This document shows, piece after piece, positions 55,201-64,000 of a stretch of DNA of 64,000 bases. Position 1 is the first letter of the stretch; each line of letters starts with the position of its first letter. The stretch lies in assembly GCA_947448525.1 (NCBI GenBank), contig CANFNV010000003.1, forward strand, positions 97,284-161,283, given 5' to 3'. Position numbers and translations under genes: made by a program. Source of the stretch: Flavobacteriaceae bacterium (GTDB taxonomy: Bacteria; Bacteroidota; Bacteroidia; Flavobacteriales; Flavobacteriaceae). The notes beneath the pieces were generated by a model. That model was not told where the DNA came from. It saw nothing but the letters and a program-made list of their open reading frames with translations, and did not search any database.

Positions 55201-58200
55201 TAGAGTAACGGTTTCAGATACTGCTGCTCCAAGTAATTCTACTTTTGGTACTGCTATGGCTTTTGGAGCTAGAGCTTTCAGAGTGCAGTATGCTAACATT
55301 GGAACAGGTACAGCTGCAGTGTTGCCAACAACTAGTGCTACACCATCCGTAACTATGAACTTTAATAGTAATGATGCTTTAACGGCTTATACTCAAGATC
55401 AATTATTACTTTCTGATGCTACTTCATTAGCAGGACCATGGAGCGTAAAAAGCGTTTCTTCAGGTTCAGGGGCTATAGTTGCTGCTACCACTGGTAGTAG
55501 AACTACCGCTACTACAACTCCAGGTCCGATAGTAACAACTGGAAATAATTACTACGCTTGGTCTACAACTGCGCCAACAATTTCTAATTTTAGCCCTCTT
55601 AACTTGTGTGCCAATGCAGGTACATTTACCCTTACAGGTACTGGTTTAACAGGTATTACTAACTTACAAATTGGTGGGGTTCCTGTTACTTCATTTACTG
55701 TGGTTTCGGCAACTTCTATCACAGGTATTGCAGGTGCTGCTACCACTGGTGTTGTTTCATTTGTTAAAAATGGACTTACATTTACAGGGACGCAAACGAT
55801 TACGGTTATTTCTTCACCAAGTGCGCCAACTGCGGCGGGAACAACGGTTAATTTAGGGAATTCTGTAACAATAACTCCATCTGGAGCAGGTGGTACTTTT
55901 AACTATTATACTGCTGCTTCGGGCGGTACATTATTAGGTACAGGTTCTAGTTATACGTTTAATGGTTGTGCTACTTCAACAGTTTATGTTGAAGAAAACG
56001 ATGGTACTTGTAGTGGCCCAAGAGCTGCAGCTGTTGTAACAGTAAATCCAATTACTATTATATCTTCTACTCCAACATTCTGTGGATCAGGAGGAAATAC
56101 AACATTGAGTGCTAGTACTTCCGACTCGACAATTACTTATACTTGGTCATTACTTTCAGGTTTAAGTTCGGCTACACTAAACGGAACTTCTGGTTCTAGT
56201 GTAACTGCTACAGTAAATACTACAGCTGATTTCCAATTAGTTGCTACAAGTGGAACGTGTTCTGCTACAGCTACCTATTCAGTAGGGGTTTACCCATTAC
56301 CAAGTGCAACAGTAACTACAACTGCTTCTGGGGTTTGTCCTGGTACTTCTGCTACTATTGGTTCTGGTTTAAGTGCTGGTAATTTTACGGTAAGTTCAAT
56401 TACTTACAAACCTTATACAATTCCAACAAATGCCGTTACGGTAATTGATAATACAACTGCAACCACTTCATTGAGCGGTGGTTCGTTAGATGATGGTGGA
56501 TGGTCTGGAATTCCAATTGGATTTAATTTTAATTTCTTTGGAACTAATTTCTCTTCGATTGCTGCAGGTACTAATGGATTGTTGATGTTTGGTACCGTTC
56601 CAGGTTACGGAACAGGTGCTGGTCAATTAGGGCAATATTCTTTTAATACAACTGGAGGGGTTTTCCCTAACACCAACAACCCTGGTAACGTTATTGCTTT
56701 GATGGCAGGTGACCAGACTTTTGGTGGTGCAGGAAAACTTGTATATTGGACAGAAGGATATGCTCCTAACAGAAAGTTCATTTTATTATATGAAAATGTA
56801 CCAAACTGTTGTTCTGCAACAAATCCTAAATTTACGGCCTACGTTACTCTATATGAAACTTTAGGAACCGTAGATGTTAGTATTCTTTCTAAGTTAAATA
56901 CTAACTCCTGTACTGTAGGATTACAAGATGCTACTAAAACTATTGGTGCTGTAGCTACAGGACGTCAAAATTTTTCTACAACTATTACCACTCCAGAGGC
57001 ATGGCGTTTTTCTCCACCTTCTAACTATACTACGGTATGGACTAAAACAGATGCTAATGGTACAAGTACTATCGCTTCTGGAACCAACATTTTTTCTCAA
57101 ACTGTGGCTCCGTCGGTAACTACTACCTATAATATTTCCTACACTAATCAAACAACAGGTTGTGCTAATGCTGCCAATTCTGCGCAAGTAGTTATGACGG
57201 TTCTTAATCCGAATGCTCCTTATGCAACGGCTGTGAGCGATGTGCCTTCTATTTGTTTAAATGGTACTGCTAACTTGAGTTTAACAGATAATGTAAACAG
57301 TATTGGTAATGGTGATGGTTTGTCATACCAATGGCAATACTCACTAAATGGCGGTACTACATGGTCTAATGTTACAGGTGCTACTACTGCTACCTTAGCA
57401 GCTACACCAACTGCTTCAACAACCTACCAATGTTTAGTTTCATCATGTTCTGGAACTGCTGTTGCTTCATCGCCAGTAACTATAGATTATACAAACAGTG
57501 TAAGTTCAACAACACCAGCTACCCGTTGTGGTCCTGGTCCAATAACATTAAGTGCTTCTACCGTATCGACTGGAGCTACTATCAAATGGTATGCTGCTGC
57601 AACAGGTGGAACGGCTTTATATACAGGAGATTCTTATACTATTCCTAACATTACGGCTACTACCACTTTTTATGCAGCTGCAGAAACAACAGGAGGATGT
57701 TCTAGTGCAAGACTAGCAGTAACGGCTACGGTAAATACACCACCAGCAATTGCTATGAGTCAAAGTGCTGTAGCAATCTGTACTGGATTTAGCTCTGCTG
57801 CACTAACTTTAACAGGTGCTGCATCGTATGATACTTTTACTTGGTCTCCTTCAACAGGAGTAACGGGCAATAGTACTGATGGTTGGGTATTTAATCCAAC
57901 AGTTTCAACGGTGTATACCTTAACGGTGGCTCAATTGACAGGTCAATTGTGTTCAACAACTTCTACTGTTTCAGTAACGGTTAATTCAACAGCTGTTACA
58001 GCAACTGCTTCTGAAAGTACTGTATGTTCAGGAAATCCGGTTTCTTTAACGGCTAAATCTTTAGCATTAACTACAGGACCTCAAACCGCTCCTACAGGAT
58101 ATTGTTTAGGTGGTGGTGGTACTAATAATGCAGATGAACAAATTTTTGGTGTCTCATTTGGTACTATGAGTAATTTATCTCAAGGCGAGTCTTGTGGTTC

Positions 58201-61200
58201 AAACTACACAGATTATTCTTCTATTACGGCTCCTACTGTGACTGCCGGTAATGCCGTTCCATTCACGGTTGTTACTGACGAATGTGATGGTGCTACTTAC
58301 TATTCAAATGGTTTATCGATTTTTATTGATTACAACCGAGATGGAGATTTTGATGATGCGGGAGAGCAAGCTTATACAACCTCTGTTACTACTGCAAGTC
58401 CTAATACTCGTTCAGGAAGTATAACAATCCCATCTACAGCCTCTCCAGGTTTAACTAAAATGAGAGTTGTAGTTATAGAATCTACTACCTCTCCAACAGC
58501 TTGTGGTACATATACTTATGGTGAAACAGAAGATTATAATGTTAATATTATCGCTTCTGCTGATGTAACTAGTACTTATGCCTATTCGTGGTCAAATGGT
58601 TCATCAACTGTGGGTTCTGGCTCAACAGTAATTGTGAATCCAACGACTACCACTACGTATACAGTTACAGCAACTAATCCTGCAACTTCTTGTAGTGCTA
58701 CTGCATCTTCAACAATTACAATAAATCCTATTCTAATTGATCCAATTGTTGGTGATTCTGCCGAGTTATGTATGCCAAATACAATCTCACTTTCTGATAC
58801 TACAGCTAATGGTGTTTGGTCTTCATCAAACACGGCTGTGGCTACCGTAAGTACGGGTGGTTTGGTAACTGGAGTAGCGGCAGGTACTGCTACTATTTCC
58901 TATTCAGTAACCCTATATGGTTGTACCAGTTCACAAACGTATGATGTTACCGTAAATCAACGAGTGGCTATTTCTTCTAGTACGCCTTCTCAGGTAATCG
59001 TTACTTTTGATAATGCCTCATTTAATGTTGCTGCTACAGGAACTGGTTTAACCTACCTATGGCAAGTAAGTACTGATGGTGGTGATACTTTTAACAATGT
59101 TACCAACGGTGGTGTATATGGTGGTGCTACTACCAGTACTTTAACAATTACAAATACACCAGTTGCATACAATAACAACCTATATCAATGTATTGTTTCG
59201 GGCGTAGGTTCTTGTGCACCGGTTACAAGTAATGCGGCTTTATTATTAGTAGGTGAAACAGGTATTGGAACTAATCCAACAGACCAAACTATTTGTAGTT
59301 CTGGTTTAGGATCGGCTACTTTCAATATGGTTGCTACCGGTGATGTACAATCTTTATTCTGGGAAGAAGATCAAGGGGGAGACAACTGGACTACTATAGC
59401 TAATGGTGGTATGTACTCGGGTGCTACAACTAATGCGTTAACATTGTCTGGATTGACTGTTGCAAACAATGGTTGGAGATACCGATGTTCAGCTGTGGGT
59501 AATACTACTACTGCTACTTCAAACCCAGCTACCTTAACTGTTATTCCAGCGATTGCTGTAACTACAGATCCTGTTGCTCAAACGGTATGTTATACTGGAG
59601 GAACGGCTACTTTTGGAGTGGCTACAACAGGAACTGTTTCAGGGTACCAATGGCAAGTTTCGATGAATGGAAGTTCCTTCGTTAACGTTGCTAATGATAC
59701 TCCAGTTGGAGTTACTTATACTGGAGCTACAACGGCTACATTGGGTGTAACTACATCGGCTACAACGCCAGCGACTGGAACTTATTTATATAGAGTTGCT
59801 TTAGCAGCGCCTACACAATGTAGTGCGGTTACTTCTGCTTCGGCACAATTAAATATTACAACACCTGCAATTACTGCTAGTGCTTCAAGTTCTGTAATTT
59901 GTAATCCAGGAGGTTCTGCTGTTACGTTAACAGCTGACGGAGCGGGTACTGGTGGAACGTATACATGGGCACCAACTACAGGTATTACTGGTACAGGAGC
60001 TAGCGTTAGTGCTAATCCTACTGTAACCAAAACCTATACAGTTACAGGTACTACCGCTGTGGGTTGTTCTAACACTGCAACTGTTACAGTTACAGTTGGA
60101 ACAGTTCCTAATGCAACAATCGTTTCTTCGGCAACTACAATTTGTCCGGGCGATTCAGTTACTTTGGATGCTTCTAGTTCTGTAACGATTCCTTCGTATT
60201 GTGCGGTTACAAATAGTGGTAGTTCAACTGTTTCTACAGTAACTTTCAATACACTTAATAATTCAGATACGCAAGTTTCTCCATTCGTTACTGCCTATCC
60301 TCCATCAGGTAGTACTACTACTTCTGTGATGCCAGGTGCTACCTATGATTTATTTGTTGCTACAACAGGTGCTTCTATAGCTTCGGTTTGGATAGATTTT
60401 AACAGAGATGGTGTTTATTCAACTAATGAGTTTACTCAATTGTGGACAAGTGCTTCTTCTGGAACAGTTAGTATAACTATTCCTGCGGATGCTCAACTGG
60501 GTCTAACTGGAATGAGAATTCGTTCTAGATTGACAGGTAATACCAATGGAGCTACTTCATCTTGTTTAGCTATGGGTTCTGGATCTACTCAAGATTATAC
60601 AATATCTATTGGAGATAATACAGGATACACTTATTCATGGAGTTCTAATCCAGTAGGATTTACTGCAGATGGATCAGCAGTTACTGTTAATCCATTAGCT
60701 ACTACAACTTATAGTGTTCTTGTTACTAATGCTAGCGGATGTTCAAAATCAGCATCTCAAGTTATTACTGTTCAATCGGGTGCTACTATCACAACAGATT
60801 TACCATCCACAGCTGTGGTTTGTCAAGGGGTATCTCAATCGTTTAGTGTTGTTGCAACAGGTCCAGGATTAACGTACCAATGGTATAATGCTTCCGGTGC
60901 AATTTCAGGTGCTACAGCAGCTACATACACCATTGCAAGTCCAGTTGTTACTGATGCAGGAACCTATTATGTAGTTGTTACTCCAATTTGTGGTTCTTCT
61001 GCAACAAGTAACACAGTTACTTTAACGGTTAACCCAAAACCAACAGTTACTACTCCAAGTGCTTTCCCTGCAACTTGTTCAGGTACTAACACGTTAGCGT
61101 TTAGTTTAAATGGTACACCAAGTGGCGTTGTATATTCTATTACGGGTGGTGCTGCTATCGGTTTAGCAAATCAAACAGGAGTAACAGCTATTCCTTCGTT

Positions 61201-64000
61201 TGCAAGTATTGCTGGTTCAGCTAATTTAGTAATTACACCTAGTGCCAATGGATGTACTGGAACAGCTATTACTTACATTGTTAATATTTCTCAAACGCCT
61301 TCAACTATTACTGTAACTCCTGATTCAAGCACGATTTGTTCTGATGCGGCTCCAGTATTACTATCGGCAGCTGGTGGATCATATAGTGATACGATTGTTG
61401 TATTGAGTCAAGATTTCAACGGAACTGCTCCAGGTTGGACAGTAAGTAATGCGACTACATCTCCTACAATTTCTAACTGGTCTTTAGGTACAGCGCCTTA
61501 TACTTATAGTTTTTATTTAACAAACTTTACTTCTGCTAATGGCGGCGGTTTTGCTATTGCTAACGCGGATAGAGGTGGTTCGGGGACTACTACTAGTTCA
61601 AGATTAATTTCTCCAAGCTTCAGTACTGTAGGAATGTCTTCTGGTACGGTAACTTTTGAGCAATCTTACTATTATTATTCAGCTGATACTAAAGTGTTTT
61701 TACAAGGTTCTGTCGATGGTGGAACTACTTGGACAACAATCAAAAATTATTTAAATGAGGCTGTTAGCATTGGAAGTGGTACAACTACTGCAAATGCTTC
61801 AGAAACTTTACCTGCTGCTTTCTTAGGACAGGCAAATGTTAAATTGAGATTTAACTATGAATCACCATGGGGTTATTTCTGGATTGTAGATAACGTGAAA
61901 GTTTCAGGTGTTGTTTCTACAAGTAATATTGCTTGGACATCAACAGTTGCAAACAGTTTTACAAATGCTGCTGGAACTACGTCTTCTAATACTGCAACAG
62001 GTGCCACGGTTTATGTTAAACCAAGTGCGACTGCTACTATTACTGCTACATCTACTAGTTTAGCTGGATGTTCAAGTTCTGGTACCGCTGCTATTACAGT
62101 TAATTATACTACTGCTTCATCGCAATCAGTAACCGCTTGTGATACGTATACCTGGTCATTAAATGGTCAAACGTATACTACTAGTGGAACGTATACTTAT
62201 GTAAGTACCAATGCTGCTGGTTGTACAGATACTAAAACATTAGTATTGACAATCAACAACAGTACTGCTTCATCGCAATCAGTAACAGCTTGTGATACAT
62301 ACTCTTGGTCTGTAAACGGTCAAACGTATACTACAAGTGGTACCTATACCTACACAAGCACCAATGCTGCTGGATGTACCGATGTTAAAACATTAGTATT
62401 GACTATCAACAACAGTACTGCTTCATCGCAATCTGAAACTGCTTGTGATACGTACTCTTGGTCTGTAAATGGTCAAACATATACTACTAGTGGTACCTAT
62501 ACTTTCACAAGTACCAATGCTGCTGGATGTACCGATGTTAAAACATTAGTATTGACAATCAACAACAGTACAACTACTCAAGAGACTGTTACGGCATGTG
62601 ATAGTTATACTTGGAATGGTGTTAAATATAAAACAAGTGGTGACAAAACATATACCAGTACTAATGCTGCTGGATGTCCAAATGTTGCTACGTTACATTT
62701 AACGATCAACCATAGTACCACAACCACAGAAACAGTTACATCTTGTGACAGTTATACCTGGCATGGAACTACTTACACAACGAGTGGAACCTATAATTTC
62801 ACTGACTTAAATGCTGCAGGTTGTACCAATGTTGCTACGTTAAATTTAACAATCAACTACAATACAACTTCAGAAGAGACTGCTACTGCTTGTGATTTAT
62901 ACAGATGGCATGGAGTTTCTTATACAACCAGTGGTGATTATACGTATTCAAGCACCAATGACGCTGGATGTACTAATGTTGCTACGTTACATTTAACCAT
63001 CAACAACAGTACAACTACTAGTGAAACAGTATCAGCTTGTGAAACCTACACATGGGCGGCTAATAATATGACGTATACCACAAGTGGTGTTTATACTGCT
63101 ACTTATGATAATGCGGCAGGTTGTATTAATACAGCTACGTTGAATTTAACTATAAATTCAAATGTAATCACTTCACAACCTACTAATCCTACCATTTGTG
63201 CATTAATAGGAGCAACAGCTACTGTTACAGCAGGATTAGCAGGGGCTCCGTCAACAACGACTTACCAATGGTATGCTCAAACTGCTACCGGTACTACATG
63301 GACATTATTATCAAATGGTGTTAACTATGCAGGTGTTACTAGCCCGTCATTAACTATAACAAGAAATGCAGTAGCAGTTCCACCAGCTGGAACTAAATAC
63401 AAACTTATTGTAGGAGCAGGATGCGGTAATGCAACTTCAAGTATAGTTACGTTGCAAAATCAAACAGTGCTTTCAAAAGCAGCTGTGATATCAGTTACAA
63501 GCACCTTGTCACCAGCGTTGACTACCTGTACTGGAACTAGTGTTAATTTATCATTAGCATCAGGAAGTGTTGGAAATATTCAATGGCAAACTTCTATTGA
63601 TGGTACAACATTTAATGATTATGGTTCTCCAGTAGCGCAAGGAGCATTAAATGCTACTAACCTTGCTGTTCTATTTACATCAGGAGTATTAACTCAAGAC
63701 ACATGGTTTAGAGTAGTAGCTTCTAATGGAGTTTGTACATCAGCTACTTCGGCAGCGATAAAAATTACAGTAAGTCAACCATCAGTTGCCGGAACAATTT
63801 CTGGAACGAATGGTCTATGTATACCAAATACAGGAACTAGTTTAACTCTAGCAGGATCAACAGGATCGATTGCTTGGTATAAAGGAACTGTATCAGGAAG
63901 TACTATAACTTACGCTACTACTGCAGCAGGAACAGCTTCAACGCTTGCAACTGGCGCATTAACTGCAACAACTGCCTACAAAGCGGTTGTGAAAAATGGC
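52280..64000 (+). CDS. Giant multidomain surface protein, C-terminus outside window
   Basis: Read codon by codon, the frame from ATG 52280 stays open to the window edge: 3907 codons, no stop. The signal region ends QT after LLLLLFIGLHINAQ (residue 58); Met33 (52376) is an alternative start with a normal-length signal. Residues 60-250 form a lectin/CBM-like sandwich; 440-810 carry five G-x-G/N/A-Y-x-x-A-P-x-V modules; GEVED domains lie at about 1939-2091 (DYNRDGDFDDAGEQ) and 2638-2778; many Ig-like segments (YQWQYSLNGG, YQWQVSMNGS, YQWYNASGAI) lie between and after; seven 49-51-residue repeats fill 3278-3628. Size and make-up suggest an SprB-like gliding or adhesion protein exported by T9SS, but the sorting domain is not visible. 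Confidence 0.9.
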   Translation, partial: MINNYNSLNNGMVTWFKKWNTASLSFSPTSVSMKKQTSVKWFLSLLLLLFIGLHINAQTTLIDPAGDGGFNNGTTFASNGWTVANYTSSTNAWATGTAVSTSPFSGRSAYISLNGGTTTAYDVASSNHIYFYRDVTIPAGSVYIPLSFSWQGNGEASWDLLQVFVAPTTVLPVGGLHPGSGTATIPSDITGATQLGFFQSATSPQTANLTIPSSFAGQTVRLIFMWKSDTSGGTQPPAAVDNISLIASSTFPSYTANANGGLWSSAATWVGGVVPAAGNITIPAGAIVTVDSALSLNNLTINGTVQWNATVNAMTVGGNLTINSGGNFLPYTTAQIGVTVNIGGNLQNDGYANLALASTLINFNGSGSTLSGSGTFQGDGTKGIIRSLFFQNTGSNTISTSQNLIVTSSIAETAGSLNTNGKLTVDNTAQVYGQALNLSVANVAVTAMGSAYTVAPVVFGSAVVQYANALAATLGTKYVSGNNVYLCTANGTFNSTAPTSTASTTFASSGPTLIWIGTVGTLGTSVPYNSALSTSSQYFYGNNLYLSLSTTATTTMPTHTAGVVNNFLYVGTVAKVSVNFDATTGTVRSLNLTQAGSGYSAAPSIAFSVGNSGGLGSGAAATVVYIQQVAGATSATFQKSGGAATISGGLTINSDQGTLAATTNEQASSGVGAISTANGGVNYTVAPTVGFALPTALNLINNPGSGYTTAPTVTVTGGNLVTGTALISSNFTIAVNGGKVQAVYLNASTTATYSTLPTLTLTASPGVTATLSFPAGCLPTATANIGVNRQLTSFTITNPGFGYVAAPTVGIGTTTATANGGAFTTVATAPTARIALYNLTLNYFAPATSAIAQEEDAAIPSNRKINTLTLAGNGNGLNLTNNLVLFGSSPLSLTASLSSPGNIVNLGGNNLLCTWNGYAGASSTFSATSNTYIKNGSMSVVGRGGASSWNFPFSGTFNWSAGAGTTVADGSNVCRVTVSDTAAPSNSTFGTAMAFGARAFRVQYANIGTGTAAVLPTTSATPSVTMNFNSNDALTAYTQDQLLLSDATSLAGPWSVKSVSSGSGAIVAATTGSRTTATTTPGPIVTTGNNYYAWSTTAPTISNFSPLNLCANAGTFTLTGTGLTGITNLQIGGVPVTSFTVVSATSITGIAGAATTGVVSFVKNGLTFTGTQTITVISSPSAPTAAGTTVNLGNSVTITPSGAGGTFNYYTAASGGTLLGTGSSYTFNGCATSTVYVEENDGTCSGPRAAAVVTVNPITIISSTPTFCGSGGNTTLSASTSDSTITYTWSLLSGLSSATLNGTSGSSVTATVNTTADFQLVATSGTCSATATYSVGVYPLPSATVTTTASGVCPGTSATIGSGLSAGNFTVSSITYKPYTIPTNAVTVIDNTTATTSLSGGSLDDGGWSGIPIGFNFNFFGTNFSSIAAGTNGLLMFGTVPGYGTGAGQLGQYSFNTTGGVFPNTNNPGNVIALMAGDQTFGGAGKLVYWTEGYAPNRKFILLYENVPNCCSATNPKFTAYVTLYETLGTVDVSILSKLNTNSCTVGLQDATKTIGAVATGRQNFSTTITTPEAWRFSPPSNYTTVWTKTDANGTSTIASGTNIFSQTVAPSVTTTYNISYTNQTTGCANAANSAQVVMTVLNPNAPYATAVSDVPSICLNGTANLSLTDNVNSIGNGDGLSYQWQYSLNGGTTWSNVTGATTATLAATPTASTTYQCLVSSCSGTAVASSPVTIDYTNSVSSTTPATRCGPGPITLSASTVSTGATIKWYAAATGGTALYTGDSYTIPNITATTTFYAAAETTGGCSSARLAVTATVNTPPAIAMSQSAVAICTGFSSAALTLTGAASYDTFTWSPSTGVTGNSTDGWVFNPTVSTVYTLTVAQLTGQLCSTTSTVSVTVNSTAVTATASESTVCSGNPVSLTAKSLALTTGPQTAPTGYCLGGGGTNNADEQIFGVSFGTMSNLSQGESCGSNYTDYSSITAPTVTAGNAVPFTVVTDECDGATYYSNGLSIFIDYNRDGDFDDAGEQAYTTSVTTASPNTRSGSITIPSTASPGLTKMRVVVIESTTSPTACGTYTYGETEDYNVNIIASADVTSTYAYSWSNGSSTVGSGSTVIVNPTTTTTYTVTATNPATSCSATASSTITINPILIDPIVGDSAELCMPNTISLSDTTANGVWSSSNTAVATVSTGGLVTGVAAGTATISYSVTLYGCTSSQTYDVTVNQRVAISSSTPSQVIVTFDNASFNVAATGTGLTYLWQVSTDGGDTFNNVTNGGVYGGATTSTLTITNTPVAYNNNLYQCIVSGVGSCAPVTSNAALLLVGETGIGTNPTDQTICSSGLGSATFNMVATGDVQSLFWEEDQGGDNWTTIANGGMYSGATTNALTLSGLTVANNGWRYRCSAVGNTTTATSNPATLTVIPAIAVTTDPVAQTVCYTGGTATFGVATTGTVSGYQWQVSMNGSSFVNVANDTPVGVTYTGATTATLGVTTSATTPATGTYLYRVALAAPTQCSAVTSASAQLNITTPAITASASSSVICNPGGSAVTLTADGAGTGGTYTWAPTTGITGTGASVSANPTVTKTYTVTGTTAVGCSNTATVTVTVGTVPNATIVSSATTICPGDSVTLDASSSVTIPSYCAVTNSGSSTVSTVTFNTLNNSDTQVSPFVTAYPPSGSTTTSVMPGATYDLFVATTGASIASVWIDFNRDGVYSTNEFTQLWTSASSGTVSITIPADAQLGLTGMRIRSRLTGNTNGATSSCLAMGSGSTQDYTISIGDNTGYTYSWSSNPVGFTADGSAVTVNPLATTTYSVLVTNASGCSKSASQVITVQSGATITTDLPSTAVVCQGVSQSFSVVATGPGLTYQWYNASGAISGATAATYTIASPVVTDAGTYYVVVTPICGSSATSNTVTLTVNPKPTVTTPSAFPATCSGTNTLAFSLNGTPSGVVYSITGGAAIGLANQTGVTAIPSFASIAGSANLVITPSANGCTGTAITYIVNISQTPSTITVTPDSSTICSDAAPVLLSAAGGSYSDTIVVLSQDFNGTAPGWTVSNATTSPTISNWSLGTAPYTYSFYLTNFTSANGGGFAIANADRGGSGTTTSSRLISPSFSTVGMSSGTVTFEQSYYYYSADTKVFLQGSVDGGTTWTTIKNYLNEAVSIGSGTTTANASETLPAAFLGQANVKLRFNYESPWGYFWIVDNVKVSGVVSTSNIAWTSTVANSFTNAAGTTSSNTATGATVYVKPSATATITATSTSLAGCSSSGTAAITVNYTTASSQSVTACDTYTWSLNGQTYTTSGTYTYVSTNAAGCTDTKTLVLTINNSTASSQSVTACDTYSWSVNGQTYTTSGTYTYTSTNAAGCTDVKTLVLTINNSTASSQSETACDTYSWSVNGQTYTTSGTYTFTSTNAAGCTDVKTLVLTINNSTTTQETVTACDSYTWNGVKYKTSGDKTYTSTNAAGCPNVATLHLTINHSTTTTETVTSCDSYTWHGTTYTTSGTYNFTDLNAAGCTNVATLNLTINYNTTSEETATACDLYRWHGVSYTTSGDYTYSSTNDAGCTNVATLHLTINNSTTTSETVSACETYTWAANNMTYTTSGVYTATYDNAAGCINTATLNLTINSNVITSQPTNPTICALIGATATVTAGLAGAPSTTTYQWYAQTATGTTWTLLSNGVNYAGVTSPSLTITRNAVAVPPAGTKYKLIVGAGCGNATSSIVTLQNQTVLSKAAVISVTSTLSPALTTCTGTSVNLSLASGSVGNIQWQTSIDGTTFNDYGSPVAQGALNATNLAVLFTSGVLTQDTWFRVVASNGVCTSATSAAIKITVSQPSVAGTISGTNGLCIPNTGTSLTLAGSTGSIAWYKGTVSGSTITYATTAAGTASTLATGALTATTAYKAVVKNG
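62111..63163 (+). repeat. Seven tandem 49-51-residue coding repeats
   Basis: Units begin at 62111, 62264, 62417, 62570, 62717, 62864 and 63011 (153, 153, 153, 147, 147, 147, 153 bases). Each reads roughly T-x-x-E/Q-x-V-x-A-C-D-x-Y-x-W ... Y-T-x-S-G-x-Y-x ... N-A-A-G-C ... L-x-L-T-I-N with two conserved cysteines. Units 2 and 3 differ at only about a dozen bases. Confidence 0.92.

Noticed and set aside
52981..60249. Several open frames on the minus strand and in other frames inside the giant gene, up to about 90 codons
   Set aside because: They are low-complexity Val/Ala/Pro-rich mirror images of Thr/Ser/Ala codons and lie inside one continuous, domain-containing + frame.
63961..64000. Apparent frameshift with an in-frame stop at the end of the giant gene
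   Set aside because: It arose from an off-by-one count; rereading every line from 52280 shows the frame remains open to 64000.
46144..64000. Prophage, suggested by phage-like modules
   Set aside because: No terminase, capsid, portal or integrase genes; the modules sit within signal-peptide-bearing T9SS-type surface proteins.

Overview
The window comes from a low-GC member of the Bacteroidota, most likely Flavobacterium or a close relative in Flavobacteriaceae. This rests on gene content (DUF3098-ftsX-uppP-truB cluster, DUF4296 and DUF4271 proteins, type IX secretion (T9SS) plug protein, T9SS type A sorting domains, ATP-dependent pckA) and on promoters: many genes carry a TAnnTTTG -7 element 20-40 bases before the start. 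Species was not assigned and no database search was run.

The first 35 kb is a dense chromosomal backbone on both strands. It holds translation and nucleotide genes (frr, pyrH, truB, leuS, rsmG, map, pyrC), envelope genes (ftsX, uppP, fabD, galE, a DegT aminotransferase, a polyprenol-phosphate mannose synthase-like enzyme), central and amino-acid metabolism (pckA, pruA, a class I aminotransferase, a saccharopine dehydrogenase-family enzyme beside an Lrp regulator), a front-end fatty acid desaturase and a uroporphyrinogen-III synthase. From 28.7 to 34.2 kb come a T9SS cargo protein, ApaG, the T9SS plug protein and a methyltransferase.

At 35.2-37.6 kb an AT-rich islet interrupts the backbone: a hairpin repeat, then three tightly packed genes for exported proteins, one a putative zinc peptidase. 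gpmI, a DUF5916/CBM9 outer-membrane protein, an L,D-transpeptidase coupled to a GNAT acetyltransferase, and tRNA-Gly(TCC) follow.

From 45 kb the window is dominated by extracellular giants. An orphan protein precedes a complete 1862-residue T9SS cargo protein (fibronectin, GEVED and Ig-like regions, C-terminal sorting domain). After a strong terminator and a 208-base octamer array, an uninterrupted reading frame starts at 52280 and runs off the window at 64000 (3907 codons, no stop). It contains two GEVED domains, many Ig-like modules, phage-like GxGY modules and seven tandem 49-51-residue two-cysteine repeats.

Short tandem repeats, often with a 7-base period but with different unit sequences, occur between genes across the window, and once inside the coding sequence of leuS. 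I found no transposase, CRISPR array, rRNA or complete prophage.
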